From Akkermansia muciniphila (GTDB lineage: Bacteria; Verrucomicrobiota; Verrucomicrobiia; Verrucomicrobiales; Akkermansiaceae): a DNA stretch of 64,000 bases. Position 1 is the stretch's first letter. Every line of letters begins with the position of its first letter. The stretch spans positions 1-64,000 of the forward strand of contig CAMCIC010000007.1 of assembly GCA_945874895.1 (NCBI GenBank). Direction: 5' to 3'. The translations under genes were made by a program, and so were the position numbers. The notes beneath the pieces were generated by a model. It did not search any database. It was given only the letters and a program-made list of their open reading frames with translations, and was not told the DNA's origin. Shown here one piece after another: positions 9,397 through 19,099 of the stretch.

Positions 9397-10605
9397 TTCT
9401 TGGAATGATCGTGCAAACCAAATCAGGCAAAGCGTCGTAAAAATAGACAGTATCAACCAATACGTGCCCCAATCGCCGTGGCGTTCAACAGTCATGGCAT
9501 GCAACCACTTGAGAAACAAAGTACCGATCAGAGTGCCCACACCATTGGTCATCAGTCCCAGCAAACCCTGCATTTGTCCGCGCATGCCAGCATCGACACG
9601 ACGATCGAGAAAAATCTGTCCCGTGATGAAAAACAAAGTGTAGCAGATACCGTGCGTAGCGATGCCCGTCCACAGGCCCGGCATACTCTGCTGATAGCCC
9701 GAATAGGAAAAGATCGTGAACCGTGCGACGGAAAACATCAAGCCAGCTAGCAAGAGTGTCTTCAGTCGATAACGCAACATCAACCACCCCGTAACCGCCA
9801 TAGTGCCCACCTCGCTCCACTGTCCGAAACTCATGGTAAACGTAGGCCGCTGATCACCCAGATCACTGAGATGCGCGGGGGTGTGCATGTAAAAAGACGC
9901 AATGGGCATCGACAAGAGTGCCGAGGCTATCAGCAGAACGCGCAAGTCTTTTTCGCGCAACAAACGGAACGCATCGAACCCTAACAAACTGCGCCAAGTG
10001 CCGACCACGCCGCGTGGCGGAGTATGCGGACATGCGAATACCAGAGCTGCCAACGCGACTCTACAAACGGCTCCGGCATAACCAGCGAGAGGAGAGGCAT
10101 CGGCACGCAGCACAAGGCTGGAGCACCAACCGCCTATGATCCAGCCCAACGTGCACCAGAGGCGCACTTGCGGGAATTGCTGCTCGGGTCGCGGCAAATG
10201 TGTCATGGCAATGGTGATCACCAGATTCCATAGGGGAGCTGCGATCACCGAGGTGATAAAAAACAACGAGATGAACCAAATCGGCGAGCCATCAGGGCGA
10301 AGAAAGGAAAATGCGGCCGCCATCGTCGCCGTACTCATCAGACAAATCCAGCCCGCCAAAGTCTGCGCGGCGACTTTCTGATCGGCAAGTGCGCCACTGA
10401 AGAGCGGTGAGAGCAGCGAGGCGATCGGCATAATCAGAAAAGCCCACGCCACCCACTCATTCCCCCACCCCGCCGCACGAATCATGTTCGTCAAACCCGG
10501 TAGCCACATGCCCGGCCCCATGCCGAGCATAAAAAACATGGCGCACAGGCGCAACATCACCGCACGATGTTGCGGTGTTTGTTGACTCCGCGGGTCCTCA
10601 TTCAC
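9379..10605 (-). CDS. MFS transporter, nucleoside:H+ symporter-like
   Basis: 408 aa with about 12 hydrophobic segments; GMGPGMWLPGLTNMI N-terminus and MRGQMQGLLGLMTNGVGTLIG near the C-terminus. Confidence 0.75.
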   Translation of the reverse strand: MNEDPRSQQTPQHRAVMLRLCAMFFMLGMGPGMWLPGLTNMIRAAGWGNEWVAWAFLIMPIASLLSPLFSGALADQKVAAQTLAGWICLMSTATMAAAFSFLRPDGSPIWFISLFFITSVIAAPLWNLVITIAMTHLPRPEQQFPQVRLWCTLGWIIGGWCSSLVLRADASPLAGYAGAVCRVALAALVFACPHTPPRGVVGTWRSLLGFDAFRLLREKDLRVLLIASALLSMPIASFYMHTPAHLSDLGDQRPTFTMSFGQWSEVGTMAVTGWLMLRYRLKTLLLAGLMFSVARFTIFSYSGYQQSMPGLWTGIATHGICYTLFFITGQIFLDRRVDAGMRGQMQGLLGLMTNGVGTLIGTLFLKWLHAMTVERHGDWGTYWLILSIFTTLCLIWFARSFQEKTPHP

Positions 10606-10756
10606 GCGGGCTGCTTGTGACTGATTTCATGCCGTTTGCCAATCGCATTCACAGAGATTTTCCCGCGCGACCGATCCCTCTCGCCATACAGCGATGATCG
10701 AGGACACGCTCGTCCCATCGACCACCAAACATGTGCCATCTTGGGACTGATCATTC

Positions 10757-11341
10757 TCAGCGGGCACGGCGGCCGTTCAGATCGCGCAGGACATCATCGC
10801 GTTGCGCTGGGAGATGATGCGGCAAGCAAAGCGAGATGAAATGCACCAGAGGATACGAAAGCATCGAGGCCAAAACTCCGCTCATCAACATGCCGAGTAC
10901 GAAGTGCGCGGCGTTGCAATCAATATTCGTGAAGGGAAATTTTCCTGACACATCGAGATAACTCGGAATGGGTAAGTGGAATACGGAGCGCATCCAACCG
11001 CCCAGCTGCTCCTGCATCAGAGCGAACGGTATGGAAGTGACGGGATTTGATATCCACGTGGCCAACATAGCGAATGGAACATTGACCCGTGAGCGGATCG
11101 CAAAAAAAGCAGCAAACACACTTTGCAACGGCAAAGGCAGCATCATGGCAAAGAACATGCCGATGGCCAAACCATGCGCTACAGTGATGCGGCAAGGTTT
11201 CCACAACCGGCGGTTGCTCAAACGATGCACCACGGGAGCAAGCAACCGGTGATTGCGCATGTTAGGTTGCCTCAGTTGCCGATAGAAGCGGCGGACGAAT
11301 TTCATGTAATGTCGCTTCATAGGTGCGAGGGGAAGGTGCAC
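10757..11341 (-). CDS. DUF2062 domain-containing membrane protein
   Basis: GLAIGMFFAMMLPLPLQSVFAAFFAIRSRVNVPFAMLATWISNPVTSIPFAL is a typical DUF2062 pattern; start uncertain. Confidence 0.8.
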   Translation of the reverse strand: MHLPLAPMKRHYMKFVRRFYRQLRQPNMRNHRLLAPVVHRLSNRRLWKPCRITVAHGLAIGMFFAMMLPLPLQSVFAAFFAIRSRVNVPFAMLATWISNPVTSIPFALMQEQLGGWMRSVFHLPIPSYLDVSGKFPFTNIDCNAAHFVLGMLMSGVLASMLSYPLVHFISLCLPHHLPAQRDDVLRDLNGRRAR

Positions 11342-11406
11342 GCGTTGTCACAGTCGCGCAAGCGGATTTCCTTGATGTTTTCGTCACCTTACTTGATGAT
11401 TGGCGT

Positions 11407-12294
11407 ATGGAATTTTGGCAGTCATTGCTATTGGGACTGGTGGAAGGAATCACTGAATACCTGCCCGTGAGTTCAACGGGACACCTGCTGATCACCCAGC
11501 GACTGATGGGCATAGGACTGGCTGATGACAAAACAGCGGCCGATGCTTTTGCGATCAGCATCCAAGGTGGAGCCATCGCAGCGGTGATGGGATTGTATTA
11601 CAAACAGGTCTGGCAAATGCTCTTGGGACTCCTGGGCAAATCACCTGCTGGATTGCAACTCCTGCTCAAGCTCGTGGTCGCTTTTTTGCCAGCCGCAATC
11701 GCGGCATTGACTCTGGAAAAGTGGATCAAAGCCCATCTATTCGGCATCCAGCCCATCATCATAGCGTGGTTCACGGGCGGCGTCATGATTCTCCTCGTCG
11801 GATGGTGGAAACGCAAGAATCCTTCAGCCGAGAACCGACGCACCCTTGCTGATCTGACATGGCGTATGGCCTTGATCATAGGATTGCTACAATGCGTGGC
11901 GATGTGGCCAGGCACTAGCAGAAGTCTGATGACGATTGTGGGTGGCATTGTCGTAGGACTCAGGCCCAAGGATGCCGTCGAATTTTCTTTTCTCTTAGGC
12001 GTCATGACGCTGGGCGCTGCCACGGCCAAGGATACTCTCGAATATGGACCATTGATGTTAGAGACCTTCGGCGTAGGCAATTTGCTAGCGGGATTTATCG
12101 CCTCAACCATTTCTGCTGCGCTCGCCGTCAAGTGGTTGGTGGCTTACCTCCAAAAACACGGCATGGAGCTGTTCGGATGGTATCGAATTGGCGTTGCCAT
12201 GGCGGTAGCCATTCTGATGGCCATGGGTTGGCTGCACGACAACAAAGCGATCGCTGCGGCGACTTCGCCCAGCGTGATATCATTTTCTCGCTGA
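11407..12294 (+). CDS. uppP: Undecaprenyl-diphosphatase (BacA/UppP)
   Basis: LGLVEGITEYLPVSSTGHLLI and PGTSRSLMTIVGGIVVGL motifs; start at MEFWQSLLLG. Confidence 0.94.
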   Translation: MEFWQSLLLGLVEGITEYLPVSSTGHLLITQRLMGIGLADDKTAADAFAISIQGGAIAAVMGLYYKQVWQMLLGLLGKSPAGLQLLLKLVVAFLPAAIAALTLEKWIKAHLFGIQPIIIAWFTGGVMILLVGWWKRKNPSAENRRTLADLTWRMALIIGLLQCVAMWPGTSRSLMTIVGGIVVGLRPKDAVEFSFLLGVMTLGAATAKDTLEYGPLMLETFGVGNLLAGFIASTISAALAVKWLVAYLQKHGMELFGWYRIGVAMAVAILMAMGWLHDNKAIAAATSPSVISFSR

Positions 12295-13029
12295 TCATCC
12301 CCGGGTGCGGTTGCGAGCCATGAGCCAGCGGCCGAGCAACCAGATCGATCCTATCAGCAAAAGCGAAAACAACAGCCAAGACCAAAGAGGGATGGGAATG
12401 GGAGTGAGAAAATTGGTTTGAACTGGACTTTTCATCGCTTCAGCCAGTTCATAACGCCAGAGTAGCGTATGGCCGCTATCAGACACTTGATGCGCGTTCG
12501 ACTGCTTCGCGGCCATCGGCAAGTGCATGATGTATTCCAATTGATATCCACGCATTTGCGAGGTCGTGGGAGTCACCAATCCCCCCGCAAAAACTTCACG
12601 GGGATCGATTTTTCTCTGGAAGTCGAGATCCATTCCCGACCTCGCTACTTGGATTTCGCCTAACAATTTCACCATCGGCTCTGGCAAAGGGGTGCCAGAC
12701 TCTTGACTTGCGCTCTTTTCCATCAAGCGGGACAACTGCAGCACTGAATCAAATGTTGCATGCAAGCGCAACCTCGCTTCTGCCCCGGTTTTTTCCATGA
12801 CAAATGTTTCCATGACGACACCAGGCTCCGTGGCGAAAAAATCGACAATCGTCTTGCGCAATTTTTCCTCACCGCCCATGGATGCGATGGCAAACACTGG
12901 CATACGATACTCCGCCTGCAACCGCCCACTGCCATCACGCTCGAACCAGAACTCCTCGCGTCCCCCCAAACAAGCTCCCAGAAGAAGTGAAACGACGAAC
13001 AGACAGATGCGCAAAGCAATCGGTTTCAT
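12295..13029 (-). CDS. Hypothetical lipoprotein with a C-terminal transmembrane helix
   Basis: Signal peptide with lipobox VVSLLLGAC; C-terminal WSWLLFSLLLIGSIWLLGRWL; ATGA overlap with the upstream EboE gene. Confidence 0.65.
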   Translation of the reverse strand: MKPIALRICLFVVSLLLGACLGGREEFWFERDGSGRLQAEYRMPVFAIASMGGEEKLRKTIVDFFATEPGVVMETFVMEKTGAEARLRLHATFDSVLQLSRLMEKSASQESGTPLPEPMVKLLGEIQVARSGMDLDFQRKIDPREVFAGGLVTPTTSQMRGYQLEYIMHLPMAAKQSNAHQVSDSGHTLLWRYELAEAMKSPVQTNFLTPIPIPLWSWLLFSLLLIGSIWLLGRWLMARNRTRG

Positions 13030-14165
13030 GGATGAATTCGCTCTAACACCCATCGGTATTCGGCAGCGAGATGATCTTCCATGGGGCGTTGCAAAGCCCC
13101 CGGCAGAACACCCCAGGTGTAGGTCTCAATTTCGTAATGCTCGCAAAATTCCGGATGCTTGTTCCGGTAGTCCAGCAACTCCGCGGCATGCGCGCGGGTG
13201 GAGCGCAGCGGTGCCATAGGATCGGCATCCAGCGGAATATGGAAGTGAACCCTGGCTTCTAGCGCCCTTGTTGTCGACGGGGTTTCCGCGGCAAAGCACT
13301 CAGGCAAATCGCGGAACCGTGTGATGGTATCATCCGATTCCCGCAACAAGACCTGATGAAGATAGGTGGGCTCATTGAATCCTTCGATCGCCTGCCAGGC
13401 TTGCGGATCACGAGCATCGAACGCCAAAGCGGCCGAGAGGTGCACCTTAGAAATACGAAGGCCCGCAGCTCGAAAAGCTTCGAGAGAATGCACGCAATCA
13501 TCGTATTCCAATGCGAAGTGGCAGGTGTCGTAGTTCACTCCGATCCGGCGTCGCATGATTTCGGGATCCTTTGCGTGATCCCACAAACGATGGAAAAAAG
13601 CGAGTGTTTCGGCTGTATTTTCAAAATACCCGAGCGGCTCAGGTTCGAGCCCGAGATGCAAGTCGCATCCGCTCTCCCGCGACATTCTCTCGATTTCTTC
13701 CGCACACCTTTCGAGTTGGTCGAAAATGAGCGTTTCCGATGCATGGAATTCCTTGAACGAACCGGGCAGTGTGGAGACCGATCCTTGCTGCCCAGGTTCC
13801 AGAAATGGCAACAAAATCTGGAAGAGCTTGATCGTGTAATCAAGACGGCTTTGCTCCGTCCAATCGGGCTTGTAGACGTTTTCCTTCACTTTGGTTCCGT
13901 GAAAAGCGCCGTAGGGAAATCCGTTGATGGTAAAAACGCGGCAGCCTTGTTCGCGCACCCATTTGACAAAATCCGGGAGATGACCACCGTCTAACAATTC
14001 CGTCGCAGCTCGGGCCGAGAGACGGGGTGCGAGAGGAAACGGATCCAACAAGCGCGATTCGTGCTGCAGCATCTCTTTGAGACGAAGGGCGTGCGTTTGA
14101 AGCGCGGCGAAGGTTTCCTGCCATGACTCGGCAGGATGTATGTTGGTGCAGTAGGCAAGTAACAC
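13026..14165 (-). CDS. eboE: Metabolite traffic protein EboE (TIM-barrel, xylose isomerase-like)
   Basis: N-terminal YCTNIHPAESW, GFPYGAFHGTKVKENVYKPDWT, LGLEPEPLGYFEN, INYDTCHF-like (GVNYDTCHFALEY), YEIETYTWGVLP motifs. Confidence 0.85.
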   Translation of the reverse strand: MLLAYCTNIHPAESWQETFAALQTHALRLKEMLQHESRLLDPFPLAPRLSARAATELLDGGHLPDFVKWVREQGCRVFTINGFPYGAFHGTKVKENVYKPDWTEQSRLDYTIKLFQILLPFLEPGQQGSVSTLPGSFKEFHASETLIFDQLERCAEEIERMSRESGCDLHLGLEPEPLGYFENTAETLAFFHRLWDHAKDPEIMRRRIGVNYDTCHFALEYDDCVHSLEAFRAAGLRISKVHLSAALAFDARDPQAWQAIEGFNEPTYLHQVLLRESDDTITRFRDLPECFAAETPSTTRALEARVHFHIPLDADPMAPLRSTRAHAAELLDYRNKHPEFCEHYEIETYTWGVLPGALQRPMEDHLAAEYRWVLERIHP

Positions 14166-14256
14166 ATCCCTATCCTTGCGCGAGATGAGGGATTTGCAAC
14201 CAAAATTGGCAGTGGAATGGTGGCATGAATCGACAAAACAAACGCAGCTTGTCTAG

Positions 14257-15417
14257 TTGCCATTCGCAGGCTACGTTTCTGGCATCACCAACCGACTTAA
14301 CGATTTGAATCCATTTTCCACACTCGGCGTTCGCGACGATTTTTGCCAGGCTCTCACCGAGATGGGGATCCTGTCCCCCACTCCCATTCAGACGCAGGCC
14401 ATTCCTCTGCTGATGGAAAAAGAAACCGACCTCGTGGCGCAGGCTCAAACCGGTACGGGCAAGACCGCCGCTTTCGGACTGCCCCTTTTGGCGAAAATCG
14501 ATCCTTCTGTGCCTCGCATCCAGGGTCTCGTGATCGCGCCCACTCGTGAGTTGGCCAAACAAATTGGCAAACAACTTTTTCGCTTCACCAAATACAGCGC
14601 AAGGATGTTCGTGGAAGTGCTCGCCGGCGGCGATAAAATCGACCGTCAGGTGGAAGCTTTGCAACGCCCGACCCACATCATCGTGGTGACTCCAGGGCGG
14701 CTCATCGATTTGCTCAAACGCAAAGCCCTCACCCTAGATCACGTGCGGCATCTGGTGCTAGATGAGGCCGATGAAATGCTAAGCATGGGCTTTCGCAAAG
14801 AACTGCAGGAAATCCTACGCCTGTTGACACAACGCCGCACCACGTGGCTTTTTTCCGCCACCATACCCGAAGGCATTGCACAGCTCATTCGCGAACACAT
14901 GTCGGCACAGGCACCTCACGTAAAAATCGATAGGCGTCAGATCGTCAACCGCAAGATCGAACACCAGTGTCTGATCGCCACACGGGATGAAAAAATCGAG
15001 CGGATCGACGAGTTTCTCCATCAGCATCCTACCGACCGAGGGCTGGTGTTTTGTCGCACCCGCGAGATCGCAAATAAGGTTTCGCAGCAACTGCGTGAAC
15101 GCGGGCATGCGGTTGACGTGATCCATGGTGACCTTATGCAAACCGAACGGGACAAGGTCATGCGTGGTTTCAAAAAAGAACGCATCCGCGTCCTCATCAC
15201 CACCGATGTTTCCGCACGTGGCATCGATGTGCCCGATCTATCGTTCGTGATTCACCATCAACTTCCCGACCAGCTCGACTTCTATACCCACCGCAGTGGC
15301 CGGACGGCAAGAGCGGGAAAAACGGGGCTCTCCTTGGCTCTGATCGACCCGCGCGAGAGAAACAAAATTCGCGAGATGGAACAGACTCTGTCCATCCAAT
15401 TTCGCGAGAGACGCTAA
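14257..15417 (+). CDS. DEAD/DEAH-box RNA helicase
   Basis: AQTGTGKTAAF, PTRELAKQI, VLDEADEML, SATIPE, HRSGRTARAG motifs; exact start uncertain (TTG in ORF). Confidence 0.93.
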   Translation: MPFAGYVSGITNRLNDLNPFSTLGVRDDFCQALTEMGILSPTPIQTQAIPLLMEKETDLVAQAQTGTGKTAAFGLPLLAKIDPSVPRIQGLVIAPTRELAKQIGKQLFRFTKYSARMFVEVLAGGDKIDRQVEALQRPTHIIVVTPGRLIDLLKRKALTLDHVRHLVLDEADEMLSMGFRKELQEILRLLTQRRTTWLFSATIPEGIAQLIREHMSAQAPHVKIDRRQIVNRKIEHQCLIATRDEKIERIDEFLHQHPTDRGLVFCRTREIANKVSQQLRERGHAVDVIHGDLMQTERDKVMRGFKKERIRVLITTDVSARGIDVPDLSFVIHHQLPDQLDFYTHRSGRTARAGKTGLSLALIDPRERNKIREMEQTLSIQFRERR

Positions 15418-15469
15418 GGGCTTGTTCCCTTACAGGAGCGAGGAGATGCTCGCCATGTGAGGAAATCCC

Positions 15470-15868
15470 TCATGAATCCTGCCCCGTGGCGCTCCACGTT
15501 TTGCCGCGCTTTCGGCGCCATTCACGGAAAGCGGCGGATTGGTCCCGCTTGCTCAGCAGGCGTCTCGCCGCATCTTCTCGCAGAAATTCTTCATACTCGG
15601 TGGCTTCTTCACGCGGGGTTTCGCGTTTGATGACGATGCTTTCTCCGGAAGAAGATGATGACTCCAGCAATATGAGCTCTAACCTGCGCAGGCGCGCTGA
15701 GATCCGAATCACGATCAGGAAAATGCAGAACACCAGCAAGAGAAGCAGAACGAGCACCACCAGTAACAGAGGAATCGTGGAATCTGAATCATTCACAAAC
15801 CCACTGAAGCGCAAGATCACGGGGGGATCAATGGCAAACGAGATGCCCAAACAAATTTTTGCGAACAA
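15470..15868 (-). CDS. Hypothetical single-pass membrane protein
   Basis: 132 aa with one strong hydrophobic helix (IPLLLVVLVLLLLLVFCIFLIVI) and a charged cytosolic-like tail. Confidence 0.5.
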   Translation of the reverse strand: MFAKICLGISFAIDPPVILRFSGFVNDSDSTIPLLLVVLVLLLLLVFCIFLIVIRISARLRRLELILLESSSSSGESIVIKRETPREEATEYEEFLREDAARRLLSKRDQSAAFREWRRKRGKTWSATGQDS

Positions 15869-15960
15869 AACCCAGCATCTGAGGCGTTATAGTAATTCAA
15901 AGCACTGCGCAATTTCTCTTTTCGAATCCTGCCAGAACCCTTCCCTACCCAATCCCAAGC

Positions 15961-17250
15961 ATGAAAGCTAAAATCCTACCTCTCTCTCTCGCTGCCATTG
16001 TTGGAGCCATTGGTTTCATGGTCGGTCGCAATACCCGCAACACGCATGCCGAGGATCAAACCGCCACAGCCAGCCTCACATCATCTCAACGCCATAGCGG
16101 ATCGGGGGCTGCGGGAAGCGCAACGAGCGATGCGCGCCGCAACTCGTCCAGTGCCCGCGCGGTCGTGGAAAAATCCACGGCCAGCATCGCCAAGGGAGAC
16201 CTCATCACGCGCATGCAGGACCTAAAAAACACCACTGATCCGCTGGAGCGCACTCGTCTCTGGCTGCAGTTGATTGACTCGCTTTCGCCCGAGCAATTCG
16301 AAGAATTCGTCGCAAGTTTCCGTGCCGAGGGAATCCCTTCCGAGCGCATGGGTGACTATGCCATGCTCTTGACTGCTTGGGCCAAAGCCGACCCGCAGGC
16401 CGCTTTGGACTACGCTTCCAAAAACACGGGGAATCCTTTTGCCCGCCAAACCATTCTTGCTGCATGGGCATCTTATGATCCAAACTCCGCCATCGCGTGG
16501 GCCAAATCCAATCATCAGGGAGACGGCGCCAATCCATGGATGGTGGGAGTCATCAAAGGTCTCGCTCAACAAGATCCCGATATGGCCTCATCACTGCTGA
16601 AGGAGATGCCAAAATCGGTGGAGCGGGGCGAAGCCCTCGACAACTTGATTCCTGCCCTGCTTCAGCAAAAGGGCATCGCTGCGGCTCGTGATTGGATCGA
16701 TGCCATCACGGACTCTTCGCTCAAGGATGGCGCGATCAACCGTCTAACTGATCGCACCATAGAAAAAGATCCTCAAGGCACAGCGGACTGGCTCATCGCC
16801 CATCCCTCAGAAGCCACGAACCGCCGAGTGGATGATGCACTTTTTATGATGGCACGGCAGGACCAAGCTTCTGCTATGACCTTTTTTCATAAACTGCCGG
16901 CCGGCAACGACCGCTCGAACGCACTGCGAGGAATTGTGAATGCCACCGCCGTGGATCAACCTCAAAAAGCCGCCGCGCTGATGGATACCTACAGCGGCGA
17001 TGTGAACAACCGAATGGTGGAGCAGTTTGTCTGGCACTCCTTCCGACAAGATCCGCAGACCGCAGTGTCAAACATCTCACGTCTCACCAGCCCCGAAGAG
17101 CAAGAGAAAATGTATAGCCGCACCTTGGATTGGTGGATGGAGCAAGATCAGCAGGCAGCGACCCGATGGGTCAACAGCAACACATTGCCCGCGAAAGTCG
17201 TAGAACGCCTGAATCGGAACCTGGAAAAACAACAGCAGAATGCCAAATGA
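15961..17250 (+). CDS. Exported alpha-helical-repeat protein of unknown function (PVC-type 'WAxxDPxxAxxWA' repeats)
   Basis: N-terminal signal/TM segment, Ser/Ala-rich linker, then recurring W/A-x-x-DP-x-x-A motifs (AWAKADPQAALDYA, AWASYDPNSAIAWA, LAQQDPDMASSLL, TIEKDPQGTADWL, SFRQDPQTAVSNI). Confidence 0.7.
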   Translation: MKAKILPLSLAAIVGAIGFMVGRNTRNTHAEDQTATASLTSSQRHSGSGAAGSATSDARRNSSSARAVVEKSTASIAKGDLITRMQDLKNTTDPLERTRLWLQLIDSLSPEQFEEFVASFRAEGIPSERMGDYAMLLTAWAKADPQAALDYASKNTGNPFARQTILAAWASYDPNSAIAWAKSNHQGDGANPWMVGVIKGLAQQDPDMASSLLKEMPKSVERGEALDNLIPALLQQKGIAAARDWIDAITDSSLKDGAINRLTDRTIEKDPQGTADWLIAHPSEATNRRVDDALFMMARQDQASAMTFFHKLPAGNDRSNALRGIVNATAVDQPQKAAALMDTYSGDVNNRMVEQFVWHSFRQDPQTAVSNISRLTSPEEQEKMYSRTLDWWMEQDQQAATRWVNSNTLPAKVVERLNRNLEKQQQNAK

Positions 17251-17292
17251 TCGATGGGGCATCGGGCAGCAATGGCTCAGTATCATGAGGCA

Positions 17293-17907
17293 TTACTGCC
17301 ACACGATCACCGCATCCTGCGTTCCGTATCGAATTCGAACAGGCGTGCCGATTTTAGTGACCTCATAGAAGAGCGGGCAGAACTCTTTCGGCATGCGAAT
17401 GCAGCCGTGGGATGCGGGTCTACCCGGTTCAGGAATAAAGCCCACATGCATGCCTACCCCATAGGAGGTCAGCCGCTGCCAATAAAGCATGGGGGCGGGA
17501 TGGTAGGTTTCGCCAGGTTTCAGCGCGACCCCAGGCTTCGCATCAGGATGGGTCACATGTCCCGATTCATCCTGCACCCATCCATATTTGTTTGAATGCT
17601 TTTCCAGCAATTTTTCTTGCACGCGATAATTCCCCGCAGGAGTGCCTTTGCCCTCGCGACCGGTTGCCACGTAGCACCATCCGATCAGTGTTTTGCCTCT
17701 TCTGACGAGTGCTTTTTGAGTTGTTAGATTGATTTCCACATTCACCTCGCCCATCCCGCCGCCATCATACCACTCATAGAGGACATGAGAAGCTTTGGGA
17801 ATCGGACGTTCATCAAACAGTCCACACGATGACAAACACAACAGCGACGCTGCCGAGGAAAGAATCGAGATCCACGATGGGAACAGTGTGAGACGCGAGC
17901 AATTCAT
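17293..17907 (-). CDS. L,D-transpeptidase (YkuD/ErfK family) lipoprotein
   Basis: Active-site region GMHVGFIPEPGRPASHGCIRMP (HGCIR); lipobox LLCLSSC; start placed at MNCSRLTL. Confidence 0.88.
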   Translation of the reverse strand: MNCSRLTLFPSWISILSSAASLLCLSSCGLFDERPIPKASHVLYEWYDGGGMGEVNVEINLTTQKALVRRGKTLIGWCYVATGREGKGTPAGNYRVQEKLLEKHSNKYGWVQDESGHVTHPDAKPGVALKPGETYHPAPMLYWQRLTSYGVGMHVGFIPEPGRPASHGCIRMPKEFCPLFYEVTKIGTPVRIRYGTQDAVIVWQ

Positions 17908-18098
17908 GTTTTTTCGCAAAAAATGACCGGCGCTGACATGACGCAAAAGAATCTTCGGGTCAACCATTTCCTCGTTGGAATCGACATCACCATCACCCGC
18001 AAACTGTTGATTTTTCATGAAAAAATCCATGCTTCTGCACAATCAAGTTGCGCAGCGACGTTATTAACGCATACTTGCGACATCCTGCATCAACACCC

Positions 18099-19082
18099 AT
18101 GACTATCGAAGAATCTCAAGAACGCATTGCCGAAACCAGTCACTGGATTCAATCCGTAAAAACCGAAATGGCCCAAGTATTGGTGGGGCAGGACGAACTG
18201 GTGGATCGACTGCTGATCGGGCTGCTGTGCAATGGTCACATTCTGTTAGAAGGAGTTCCGGGGCTAGCAAAAACGCTTGCGGTCAAAGCGCTGTCCGGAT
18301 GTCTTCACACCACTTTTTCTCGATTCCAATTCACTCCGGATCTTCTGCCCGCTGATTTGCTCGGCACCATGGTATACAATCCACAATCCACGGCGTTTGT
18401 GCCAAAATTGGGCCCCATTTTCAACAACCTCATTCTCGCGGATGAGATCAATCGCGCACCCGCCAAGGTGCAATCTGCCTTGCTTGAGGCGATGCAGGAA
18501 AGACAAGTCACTCTCGGCGACAAAACCTACAAACTGCCCGAGCCATTTCTCGTACTCGCCACCCAAAACCCCATCGATCAGGAAGGAACCTATACCCTTC
18601 CTGAAGCCCAGCTCGACCGATTCCTGCTAAAAGTCACGGTGAACTACCCCAGCCCGGAAGAGGAGCTCGTGATTCTGGATCGCATGGCCACCTCAGTGCC
18701 TCCTTACAACACCCGGACTGTTGCCAGCCCAGAACAGATCGCCTACTCGCGCGAGTTGGTTAACTCCGTATACATTGATCCAGCAATTCGCCAATACATC
18801 GTACAAATCATCAATGCGACGCGCGATCCGATCAAATACGATGCGCCTTTGAAAAACCTGATCCGCTCCGGAGCATCCCCGCGTGGCACGATCAACCTGG
18901 CTCTCAGTGCGAGAGCCCGCGCCTTTATGGCCGGAAGAGCATACATCATTCCACAGGATGTCAAAGACATGGTTCACGACGTGCTGCGCCATCGAATCCT
19001 TGTTACCTACGAAGCCGAGGCGGAAAACGTATCTACGGATGCCATCATTACGCGCCTTATGGCCAAGATTCCGGTGCCCTAA
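18099..19082 (+). CDS. MoxR-family AAA+ ATPase
   Basis: LLEGVPGLAKT Walker A, LADEINRAPAKVQSALLEAMQE Walker B, ATQNPIDQEGTYTLPEAQLDRF. Confidence 0.95.
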   Translation: MTIEESQERIAETSHWIQSVKTEMAQVLVGQDELVDRLLIGLLCNGHILLEGVPGLAKTLAVKALSGCLHTTFSRFQFTPDLLPADLLGTMVYNPQSTAFVPKLGPIFNNLILADEINRAPAKVQSALLEAMQERQVTLGDKTYKLPEPFLVLATQNPIDQEGTYTLPEAQLDRFLLKVTVNYPSPEEELVILDRMATSVPPYNTRTVASPEQIAYSRELVNSVYIDPAIRQYIVQIINATRDPIKYDAPLKNLIRSGASPRGTINLALSARARAFMAGRAYIIPQDVKDMVHDVLRHRILVTYEAEAENVSTDAIITRLMAKIPVP

Positions 19083-19099
19083 TTGCCATCGTATCGCGC

